DNA from: Saccoglossus kowalevskii
Lineage: Eukaryota; Hemichordata; Enteropneusta; Harrimaniidae
Reading direction: 5' to 3'
NCBI RefSeq assembly: GCF_000003605.2
Contig: NW_003114958.1
Location: 385,626-402,272 of the forward strand
DNA length: 16,647 bases
Shown here: positions 9,116 through 16,647 of the stretch, piece after piece
How positions within the stretch are numbered: position 1 is the stretch's first letter
Layout: each line of letters begins with the position of its first letter
The notes under the pieces: generated by a model
The model's database searches: none
Seen by the model: only the letters and a program-made list of their open reading frames with translations
What the model was told of the DNA's origin: nothing
Program-made: the position numbers and the translations under genes

Positions 9116-9914
9116 ACAATCCGTTTAAATTGAATGCACACTGATGAAATTAAAAAAACATTTATCAAAATATTTAAAACATATTTGAATAGAATATAGT
9201 CGTCCCCTTTACAATGATTACAACCAAGATTATTTTTGCGGACACCTTCCAGAAACATTTAATTTACTGACTTATGTGGATACATTTAAAACAACATCAA
9301 CGAAATTAACACGCTCTTTTATATTTCAGTGATATAGAGTATGTATTTGTTATTATCTGATATAATACTGATCTTGTGATCAATTTGTCAACATCAGAAT
9401 CTCGGGTCACTGATACTTCAAAGAAAGAACGTATTATAAACTTTGCCTACGGTTAAAAACTTAATTACTCATATTTGTCACAGAATGCCATCTGTCAACG
9501 ACTATACATATCAATAGATTGGTAACTGATTCCCTCTCCCACTTTCACCGATTGAGGCGCATTTACATGTAAAGAATACCGCTATTAATTAATCATACAT
9601 GGCCGACGAAATAACGTAGTTTGCTAGTCGCACACCAAGACATAATATGTTTGCATCGTTCACATTCTTCTACTATATGACATTTTAGGGGTGCCTGCTT
9701 AGATCAGCTTTGGAAAATTATTTTAAACAACAGTGTTGATCATACTTGAAATATCTGTAATCATAAATGCCTCTTAATAACAACAATTATTATACGTCTG
9801 TCGCCTGAACGACATAAGTTACAGCGTGCCGTATTTTGCGGTATTGCACTGAATATGTTCTAAATCTTTTGGAGTTCGGTATTCCCATGTATCGTTGGGA
9901 GAAAATATAATAAT

Positions 9915-10033
9915 AAGGTTATTTCAATGATACTGCACTCAGACAGTACGCCGTCGCATCGACCTCGGCTACGCGACGGTCGATACTCCCGCTGCACTGT
10001 CTGCACTGTTCGGTATTATAGTTATATAATAAC
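9915..10033. mobile_element. GC-rich fold-back element (MITE-like)
   Basis: Nested inverted repeats stand out from the AT-rich surroundings. CAGACAGT at 9940-9947 pairs with ACTGTCTG at 9996-10003, and CCGTCGC at 9951-9957 pairs with GCGACGG at 9973-9979. A competing pair, ATCGACC 9958-9964 with GGTCGAT 9978-9984, overlaps the second. Outer flanks are loosely complementary (AAGGTTATT at left, AATAACTTG at right). There is no coding capacity and no clear target-site duplication. A degenerate non-autonomous DNA element is the likeliest reading, and the boundaries are approximate. Confidence 0.4.
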
Positions 10034-10573
10034 TTGATCTTTCCTTATATCGCGGAGATATTTCACTTTGATTAAATTAAACACACCATGTAGTATCGCC
10101 GTTATGGCGTATGGCTTTACACCACAGACTGACCATATGTGACGTCAACGTGTCTGGGTCGCAAGAGGGCTTTGCATCGAGGAATGATTCTAATATCCGT
10201 GAAAACGCGATTACATTAAATTAATACATATGCAATCACCAGCCTATATTCAAGTGTTTCAAATGAATTAAAAAACGAACAACGATTGTGCTATATAGGC
10301 ACATGGCTTCGATGGAACATTAAAAGTAAGTTATGTTCTTATATTCTTTGTGGACTGGATATCGGTGTAATTACAATTTTACCACGGCATGACCTCAAAC
10401 ACACGACGTAATTTAGAATGGCGCGTTTTGTTTTGATTGATGAACGCCAGGCGAGCTGGGCCAAGCTTAATACGGGAAATTATTGCCCTTATGTGAGGGC
10501 ATCAAAATAACTATAGGCAAATGTTTTTTTTTTGTTTTTTTTTGATAATTATTGGAATTGTTATTTTCTGACC

Positions 10574-10621
10574 CACTAAACACGACACAATGCTACGTAA
10601 AGTGTTATATTGTGTTTAGTG
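10574..10621. repeat. hairpin with 10-bp perfect arms
   Basis: CACTAAACAC at 10574-10583 is the exact reverse complement of GTGTTTAGTG at 10612-10621, with a 28-base loop. The arms are preceded and followed by AT-rich sequence. It may be the core of an old small inverted-repeat element. Confidence 0.5.
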
Positions 10622-11144
10622 AGTAGATCAAATGATAATTGTGAAAAACTTGAAAAAATACTCAATGACATTGTTGACTGTAGTCTTTCTGGTATACACT
10701 GTTCATTTGAAAACCGGTAAAAAACGTGGCGGCATATGCGTATATTCTAACCATAGCGACAGTTAGATTAAATGTCTGGACCTGTTCGTCATCAAAATCC
10801 TAATTTTGCAAAATCAGCTTATTTGAATTTATTTGTTTATCATCAAAAATACTAGATAGCTATAGGCTGTATTAGTAAATGTCAACAACCCCGTTCTGAT
10901 CGATTAGTTAGTTTAATCATTATGAAGTAAATCAAGCGAGATACAAGCTACGAAAACGACGTACACTTGAAAAAAACAATTCGCTGGATATTATGGCGTT
11001 CTCTGTGCAGTTCCTGGTACACTTTTCTTTAATAGTTATCTTCGTAAACAATCTCAAATAATATTCAGTTGAAAATAATTCTTTTTAATGGAGATTGACA
11101 TTTTTCACTAAATCCTGATATAAACTGTCGATTTCATCATCACC

Positions 11145-11256
11145 ATGGCAATTAACAACTGCGTTGATTGGCGAGTAATATAGGGGTTACTCATAATTTG
11201 TATTATACCAGTGACATTATATTATGACCACACACTTCACAGAATATACAGTGAAG
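11145..11256 (+). pseudogene. pseudogene exon 1 with in-frame stop in the membrane anchor
   Basis: An ATG at 11145 aligns with the start of the intact gene (MAINNC against MALINC). Codon 13 is TAG (11181-11183) where the intact copy has ATG. The rest of the anchor (GLLIICIIPVTLYY) and the stem remain in frame up to the donor. Confidence 0.85.
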
Positions 11257-11406
11257 GTAACATTTCGGCATAATTGAAACATTCACACGTTCATGGGTAA
11301 ATAACCAGCAATTCCCTACTGGAAGACATACTATGCTTTGCACTTAGTCATATACTACCATATTTTAGTGCATTTCTAGATATTTCTGGATTCCTATGTA
11401 TTTCAG

Positions 11407-11471
11407 CAACCACACAAGAAAACAAGCATCGTTTATGGAACAAGAATTCTTTGCATAGCAGGACATCAAAG
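11407..11471 (+). pseudogene. pseudogene exon 2 (stem)
   Basis: The exon sits between TTTCAG and GTGAGC. It is 65 nt against 53 nt in the intact gene, a 12-nt difference that keeps phase. It encodes a similar peptide (ATTQENKHRLWN). Confidence 0.75.
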
Positions 11472-11689
11472 GTGAGCATCATTGTATTTTTTCACGTGCT
11501 TTTGTATTTATTTTAATGACAGAAGCAGCCACTTTACATTACAATTATATTCAATTTATAAATTTTCCGATGAAAACGAATAACAAATTGTTATTTCAAA
11601 ACTTTTCATATTACACATTGTATAAAACCAAGATTTATAAATGATGTAGAACTCATAATACAAATATATATGCACTATATTTATTGTAG

Positions 11690-12648
11690 GACTCGCTTTC
11701 CACAATCTCAGTTAAAGAAAACGTGCCAGTGGACGCAACTCTACATTGCAAACCAGTATCTAAATTCATCTTTATAAAGACTGTGAAAACAGGTAGCAGT
11801 ACAACTGCAAACATCATGTTACGATATGGGATGAAGAATAATTTAACCTTAGCCCGTGGCGGTGTTTTTCGGGATTCACATTGCAGAAACTTCACAGCAA
11901 TTGACTATAGTGCCAGTCATCTGCAGTAAACATTGATAATGTCATACCAAATGCTAAATATTTCACTATTCTGCGATCCCCACACACGCAGCTACGGTCA
12001 GCATTCTATTATTTCAAATTTTCTTCAATTTTCTTAGATCCACGTTTTAATGAACCAGCGGGATAATGATACATACATACTGCAGACCATTAATGAACTG
12101 GACCATGAGCTTGACTTAGTGATGATATTGGAATATTCATGAGTCCCTTCTCTTACTTAAGTAAAAATGCGTAAACCCAATGACACTATGATTCCTGAAA
12201 TGGAATCATCTATCAGGAAATGGAGCCATGCAGACGTTCTTCTGTATGAACACTTCAATCGTACATTTTGGGGAAAAATAAAGAATTACGATCGCAATTT
12301 TGTGAAAGATCTGAACGCAGGGGCGGCTCTAGGATTCTGGAATAGGGGGGAGCGATAAGTTGGCCGAAGGCCAAGTTCGCGAGCGCCGATTGCGCGAAGC
12401 CCTGTTGGTTGTTAAAAATAGGGGACCGCGACCCCTTCGGCCCCCTCTAAATCCGCCAATGGAACGAATTTCGAACCAGACAAAAGCATATAAGCACTCA
12501 ATGTGCATCATCCGATGCATTGGAGTATGACAGCTTTTGTTGGCGTCTTACTGTCGACACGCATCGCATACGATCTGCTGCCATACAACAACATACAATG
12601 ATGTATAAAATAAGAAAGGAACGTATGACAAAATGCATTTTTATTTGA
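11690..12648 (+). pseudogene. pseudogene exon 3, catalytic domain with multiple lesions
   Basis: The exon opens after TTGTAG and reads through FIFIKTVKTGSST to a premature TAA at 11927-11929. Homology resumes in shifted frames: FTILRSPHTQLRSAFYYF near 11960-12018, then MIPEMESSIRKWS from 12167, then LLYEHFNRTFW near 12240-12270. After the inserted element, CASSDA and SFCWRLTVDT lead to the ancestral stop TGA at 12646-12648. Confidence 0.88.
12318..12461. mobile_element. 144-bp GC-rich MITE inserted in the pseudogene
   Basis: The inserted block is absent from the intact copy, where GATCTGAACG continues directly into AATTC. It is flanked by a direct duplication, GAACG, at 12313-12317 and 12462-12466, matching a single GAACG in the intact gene. 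Its ends are imperfect inverted repeats: CAGGGGCGG at left and CCGCCAATG at right (CANNGGCGG, followed by a weaker T-TAG match). It is markedly GC-rich, with internal palindromic pieces (GGCCGAAGGCC, GACCCCTTCGGCC). It has no coding capacity. The CA-GGCGG ends recall non-autonomous DNA transposons of animals. The apparent 5-bp target duplication does not fit the 8 bp of hAT elements, so the superfamily is left open. Confidence 0.8.
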
Positions 12649-14288
12649 ACTTTTGATTTGTATTGTGTTGTGTTGTTCATGTATAATCATAAAAACACTA
12701 AAAGGTAAATTTATAGATAATCATAATTTCCATGTGTTCGCTATAAACATGTTGTTAATATTTGAGCGCAGTTTGACGTGGAAGTAACCTCATACCAATT
12801 CATATAGGGTTATTAAAATACTATGTCGTATAGGGTGTCGCACTGGTTGGGAAGTACCGGAAATAAAATAACGACTTTATTCTCTGCTGTTGTATTTAAT
12901 TATACATGCATGTGGTCCTATTAATAAAACGTTGCACGCAAGTTGTCACAGCAACAAATAAAATTCCAAACGACGTGTTGAAGCTCAGTATTGCGAGTTC
13001 ATCTTTCACAATGACTTTCACTCAGACAAAAAATCCTAGTTGTTTGAGAAATTAGCAATTTTAGCTTAAATTCATTCAGCATTAGTGGTAATATATCTAT
13101 AAATATACTTCTTCATACCAATGCCGCGCATATTACATTGGTATTGATTCACTGCCAAGAGTCATCTCTAACCACGACAACAATTATAATTCACTAAACA
13201 CTGTGCAAAATTACCAATGTCAGTGCAGTGTTTCAGTGCCATACACTCGGTTTATGCTATTATGTTCAGGGCGACGGTCGAACATAGTAATAAACAAGTG
13301 TTTCCAATTGTTAGATATTTCATCGTGAACCACTTTTGACAAAATGCAAATATGAAAAAAAAAATCACTCCCGATAATGCATAACATGACGTGTATTTCA
13401 GCTTTACAGTGTGTATCATTTACACTGTCAACCGTATGTATTATAATATATAATTAATTAACTCAACAGACCATCGATGTAATCACCATTTGCAGTGACA
13501 GTGCAGTCAGTGAGTCGCCAGTTTCGGGTTACAAAGGAAACGCGAATCGAAGTCTGGCCAGCAGATGGTCTTTGCTACTAAACAATAAATTTAATATCCA
13601 GACAAAATAAGATTAAAACGAAATGATATATAAATATATATGTAATTATCACAAGATAAGAATTAAATTGCTAGATACATTTACTATGGTAAAACGGATC
13701 TGATCGGTCTAAATGATACCACCACTACATGCATGCTACATGTAAATCTAAGTGTTTAAAATATGACACATCTTTGTCCTCACTTTAAAATCACTTTAAG
13801 TGATTTATAATGAAATACATTACGTGTTTTTAAATAAATGCGAAAAATGGATATTATGAAAACACTTTTATTACAACATTTCAGGAATGTTCTTGCACAT
13901 AACACGTTATTAAGTTTTTCCATTAGAAACATTTGAAAAGTGTTTCTACCAGAAACATGTATAAAAAGTGCGTATTATCACCACACTTTAAAAAGTGCTT
14001 TTACTATGCACCACATCTATTCTATTTCATTCATCTTTCATTTTTTTAATCCGTCAAATGGGTTTAATCACTTATAAAATCACCCCTAAAACGGGGAGTG
14101 TGGTATTTCAAAACTATATTTACCTATTAAACCACAGTTCTTCTCACATAGAGGACGAGGGCACTGAACCAAAAATAACCAATATTAAAATGACAAAATT
14201 AATTCCGAATATTATCAGTATCATCTTGTCCATTCCGATCGTTTCTCTTAAAATCTGATATTAAAAATCAAAATCCAGTGAGTAATGT
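12649..14288. other. non-coding stretch downstream of the pseudogene
   Basis: This is AT-rich sequence without a supported gene. A short hairpin (ACAGTGT/ACACTGT) lies near 13406-13430, and near-palindromic AAATCACTT/AAGTGATTT arms lie near 13786-13808. Around 13925-13950 there is an AGAAACA/TGTTTCT hairpin. An open frame of about 50 codons at roughly 13460-13610 and another at 13995-14258 are not recognisable as proteins. Confidence 0.5.
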
Positions 14289-14567
14289 TTAATACATTAT
14301 CATTATTGTTTCAAGCAATGCGAAATTTGAATCAGAAATATGCGACATCAAAATATTATTGGTGCTATTAACTAACGCGCATGTAATGTGAAAACGAAAA
14401 TATGACAACGCATCATTAACACGAATTGAAATGAATTTTTCTGTTAAATTCAGTAACATTTCTATGATTCTATTCAGATCTTGTCTCTGAAGAGGAGGTG
14501 TCGACATGGTCGTTCTACACATAACAAAATGAATGGAGGCAGCTACAAATATCCATGTAGTACACAA
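14289..14567 (-). CDS. hypothetical open frame, weak evidence
   Basis: The frame spans 92 codons on the minus strand from a TTG (14567) to a TAA at 14291-14289. The first ATG in frame is at codon 16. The start is hydrophobic (TWIFVAASIHFVMC) and could act as a signal peptide. It is followed by an amphipathic stretch, LNRIIEMLLNLTEKF, with an N-glycosylation sequon. There is no recognisable domain, no homolog in the window and no clear promoter or splice site. It may be a relic exon or chance. Confidence 0.2.
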   Translation of the reverse strand: MCTTWIFVAASIHFVMCRTTMSTPPLQRQDLNRIIEMLLNLTEKFISIRVNDALSYFRFHITCALVNSTNNILMSHISDSNFALLETIMIMY

Positions 14568-15053
14568 CTGCCGACGCTGGCTCTATCAATTACACTTAAC
14601 ACACGCTTCGTCGTAACAATATCATCATATTTTCAGGTTTGTTTAGGATAACTTCCAGTTTCCATCCTTCCTCAGAAAAACATCATTCGGTTCAAGTTGT
14701 TGTTTAGCTGTCCACACACTCCGGATAGTATAATTCAATCATTGAATGAGCATGCGCGCGACACAAATTACCTGTTACTTAAACACGCAACATACATTAG
14801 TGTTCATCGTGAAAACCGTCGTTTACGAAAAGTATCTCAAAATGTTTGCAAAGAAGTATCGAACTAATTAACAGAAAGGTTCCTGCAATAGAATAAGAGC
14901 TGTAAAGAAAATTAATCTAATGATTAAATCACAGGGAATTAACACCTGTCTAGCGCTGCGTCATCCAGCTTACTAGCTCGAGCATTGATAACAACACCGT
15001 GCATGTTTATTCTACCGGTTATTCAACTTCTGACAGGTGCCCTTGCAAAGTAC
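14568..15053. other. spacer with one short protein-like open segment
   Basis: There is no supported gene. On the minus strand at about 14740-14643 a 32-codon open segment reads VWTAKQQLEPNDVFLRKDG before a TAA. This is protein-like in composition but too short to assign. The rest looks like ordinary AT-rich intergenic DNA. Confidence 0.4.
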
Positions 15054-15320
15054 TCGGGTGTTTTAGGTTGAAACATTGCATTTGTAACAGTTTTGTGAGA
15101 TGCTTCAAAATAAAACGGTCTTATGAAATTGTGTACGTGACTTATACATAAACACTCATAAAACATGCATAGTCGAGTGTTTTACCTTGAAACATTGCAT
15201 GTGTGTTTGTTTTAGGAAGTGCTTCTTGTTTAAACAATTTGGGAAACAAGTGTTTTAGTTATTCTTATGAAATTGTGTACATGTCGCATACATAAACACT
15301 TATAAAACATACATAGTCGG
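15054..15320. repeat. two-copy tandem duplication, about 122 and 145 bp
   Basis: Unit 1 (about 15054-15175) and unit 2 (about 15176-15320) share GTGTTTTA, TTGAAACATTGCAT, TTATGAAATTGTGTAC, CATAAACACT and ATAAAACAT-CATAGTCG in the same order. Unit 2 has extra sequence of roughly 23 bases in its middle. Confidence 0.75.
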
Positions 15321-15490
15321 TTCACGAATTTCATCAAGTTGATCCTGTTCTATCGACTGCAACCACTGCATAATATCCATTTCGTCTGCTGCATCTATTG
15401 TCGTTTGCAGGTTGTCAAGAGAGCTGGTTAACAGGGTACGTAAGCATATCCATCCGCAGTGCCAAATGTATAGATTAACGCAATTTTATG
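15300..15490 (-). CDS. protein-like open segment, possible terminal exon or relic
   Basis: On the minus strand a frame of about 62 codons runs from just after a TAA near 15490 to a TAA at 15302-15300. Its second half is acidic and clearly protein-like (LDNLQTTIDAADEMD, then MQWLQSIEQDQLDEIREP), probably helical. No ATG starts it. A weak acceptor, TTAACCAG, lies at its middle (about 15426), so a terminal exon beginning there is possible. Its stop codon falls inside unit 2 of the neighbouring tandem duplication. I do not recognise the family. Confidence 0.25.
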
Positions 15491-15601
15491 CGAAACTTTG
15501 TTACTGCTTATGAAAAATGTACCTTTTTACCAATAAGAATTACCTTTAAACATTAAGATATAAACCCTGTATTCTTTATGTTGTTAAAGGCATGTAATAA
15601 C

Positions 15602-15721
15602 AATATTACAGCCCGACTATAGGCGTTAGTGCCCTCGCACAAGGAGATCACTTGCCCTTCTTACGTCGGGAAAATGCTCACCTGCGCTCGGGCACAAACG
15701 TCCATATTTGGGCAGTAATAT
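15602..15721. mobile_element. 120-bp inverted-repeat element (MITE)
   Basis: The left arm begins ATATTACAGCCC and continues through GGCGTTAGTGCCCTCGC. The right arm is close to its reverse complement, GCTCGGGCACAAACGTCC ending GGGCAGTAATAT. The arms are about 40 bases long and pair at roughly four positions in five. The element has no coding capacity and is more GC-rich than its surroundings. It lies about 30 bases from the start of copy B of the inverted segment. Target-site duplication is unclear in the AT-rich flanks. Confidence 0.7.
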
Positions 15722-15749
15722 ATAATACTGAACACACTAAATAGACGTG

Positions 15750-16180
15750 CTCGAAATGTAAAACCACATGCTTTGAAACCAACAAGTTATATCTTCTGTA
15801 TATATATTAATTGTTGATAAGTATATAATTGAAATGATGAGTGATGTTTCTGGCAATAGCTTCATTATTCGATAAGCAGGCGCTCTTTATAATTAATCGT
15901 CATTTGAATCTAATCGAGTATAATATTGTCAATAATTCGGTTTGTGTTACAAACAATATACTATCTCTGAAGTTCATGACTGATTGTAGTGATTAGGTAA
16001 TTTAACTTAGCCCCAATGTCATTGAAGCAGAGATTTCAAATATATAAACATATCATTCTTTCCTTTATTAAAATGTATGTCGTCATGTGGAATAGTTTGG
16101 ATTGATTGTACTTCAGGAATTTCACTTCTTGCATTCTATGTTGTGTATTCGTAAGCAACGAATTTTCTGATTTTTGTTAT
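15750..16180 (+). repeat. copy B of the inverted duplicated segment, decayed
   Basis: This is the inverted counterpart of 1782-2190. It keeps recognisable peptide pieces (LIVDKYIIEMMSDV, then YNIVNNSVCVTNNIL before a TAG at 15994-15996). They are in different frames because of small indels near 15785 and 15870-15910, with a premature TAA near 15886. The non-coding part after the stop also aligns, to about 16180. It appears to be a dead copy of whatever is encoded in copy A. Confidence 0.75.
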
Positions 16181-16647
16181 TTTTGTCATCTATATTCTCA
16201 TGGGGCAATTTCGTCTGCTTGAGGTACAGGAACGGAAAGTCACTTAAACTTCAGAGTCAAATAGACATATACAACGAAATACGTTTTAACTCTCACCTTT
16301 AGTAGGCCGGTCGAGTACTCTATAAGACACAACGCCCTGGGGGAAAAGTTTGGGGACTCTCTCTCTTCGTGACCGTCTTGTCGAGCATCTTAACCAGACT
16401 GACTTAGACTACGTTTATTACTAATCAAAATTCAACCAATCACAAGGAAGTATAAAGACTATAAGGCGTAACCTTCAATCATACAACAGCCAATCACACG
16501 AAATACTGGACACGTCATATCTACTGATAATCGTTCGCTATATTAATAAACTACAAATACCAAACTGTCAACAATAGTAGTCAGACTGGCGACGTTTATA
16601 TCGCAATTAGTTCCATTCGCTGAGTCAAGTTCTGTCCAGGGCTTCGT
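16181..16647. other. right-end stretch with promoter-like motifs
   Basis: No gene is supported. Two CCAATCAC boxes at about 16436 and 16490 and a GTATAAAG near 16450 could form a promoter in either direction. On the minus strand an AG-rich, more GC-rich block (about 16400-16298) ends at a donor-like CTAAAG|GTGAGA at 16298/16297, as a first exon would. The evidence is weak and no downstream exon is in view. Confidence 0.35.

Larger units (their letters stand above)
9116..11144. other. intergenic stretch between the two sulfotransferase copies
   Basis: This is about 2 kb of AT-rich DNA with no gene that I can support. It contains a fold-back element near 9915-10033, a GCCCT/AGGGC hairpin at 10485-10500, two T tracts at 10524-10543 and a 10-bp perfect inverted repeat at 10574-10621. 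A 48-codon open frame around 10085-10220 has no recognisable features. The last 50 bases resemble the sequence upstream of the first copy's start. Confidence 0.5.
11145..12648 (+). pseudogene. tandem Gal3ST-like sulfotransferase pseudogene
   Basis: This is a second copy of the 6585-9040 gene in the same orientation, by eye about four-fifths identical in its exons. Exon positions are 11145-11256, 11407-11471 and 11690-12648. Splice sites survive (AAG|GTAACA, TTTCAG|CA, AAAG|GTGAGC, TTGTAG|GAC), so it arose by DNA duplication and not by retrocopying. The introns are shorter, at 150 and 218 bp. Defects are numerous: a TAG at 11181-11183 in the membrane anchor; a net 10-base deletion giving TAA at 11927-11929 after the SASHLQ motif; a net 96-base deletion near 12025; 2-base deletions near 12047 and 12137; a net 43-base deletion near 12160; and a 144-bp insertion at 12318-12461. 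The PAPS-binding KTGSST and the FTILRSP segment remain readable but lie in different open segments. It cannot make a functional enzyme. Confidence 0.92.

Noticed and set aside
8648-9258. Minus- and other-frame open frames over sulfotransferase exon 3 and its 3' flank
   Set aside because: They are shadows of the strongly supported plus-strand coding frame or its downstream AT-rich sequence.
10085-10220. Open frame of 48 codons, plus strand
   Set aside because: Length is within chance, and it has no homolog in the window, splice sites or domain.
12329-12690. Minus-strand open frames over the end of the pseudogene
   Set aside because: They read the antisense of the inserted GC-rich element and of the decayed catalytic exon.
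13460-13610. Open frame of about 50 codons containing SDSAVSESPVSGYKGN, followed by AATAAA
   Set aside because: The composition is plausible, but there is no start, splice or homology evidence. It is too short to call.
13995-14258. Plus-strand open frame of 87 codons
   Set aside because: Low-complexity Ile/Ser/Lys composition typical of AT-rich non-coding DNA, with no recognisable domain.

Overview
The window looks like nuclear DNA of an invertebrate animal, most likely a lophotrochozoan such as a bivalve mollusc. The phylum is a judgement from gene style, not something proved here. It is AT-rich and mostly non-coding, with spliced genes whose introns follow the GT-AG rule, a long minisatellite and small inverted-repeat elements. 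I see no bacterial or viral gene organisation, tRNA, rRNA or CRISPR array.

Layout. (1) 1-1047: non-coding, with a poly-G run and a TG microsatellite. (2) 1048-1503, minus strand: a broken glycosyltransferase of the sugar-binding DXD (GT32 / alpha-1,4-galactosyltransferase-like) type. (3) 1782-2190, minus: a segment with a 77-codon open frame, repeated in inverted orientation and in decayed form at 15750-16180. (4) 2612-4565: about 35 head-to-tail copies of a 55-bp minisatellite. (5) 5164-5325: a small open frame that looks like a membrane signal-anchor exon. (6) 6585-9040: an apparently intact three-exon galactose 3-O-sulfotransferase (Gal3ST-like) gene. The mature message would encode about 383 residues: a type II membrane anchor in exon 1, a short stem in exon 2 and the whole catalytic domain in exon 3. 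(7) 11145-12648: a tandem second copy of that gene with the same exon positions and phases. It is clearly a pseudogene, with an in-frame stop in the anchor exon, several deletions and frameshifts, and a 144-bp GC-rich inverted-repeat element inserted in the last exon. (8) 12649-16647: mostly non-coding, with a second inverted-repeat element, a short tandem duplication, several short protein-like open segments and the decayed inverted copy of segment 3.

Functionally, the intact gene should make a Golgi enzyme that moves sulfate from PAPS to the 3-hydroxyl of galactose on glycolipids or glycoproteins. The glycosyltransferase relic belongs to the same broad process, glycan building in the Golgi, but nothing in the sequence shows that the two acted together. 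The common theme is local duplication followed by decay. The most secure new observations are the dead tandem Gal3ST copy, the transposon-like insertion in it with its target duplication, and the inverted pair of coding-like segments.
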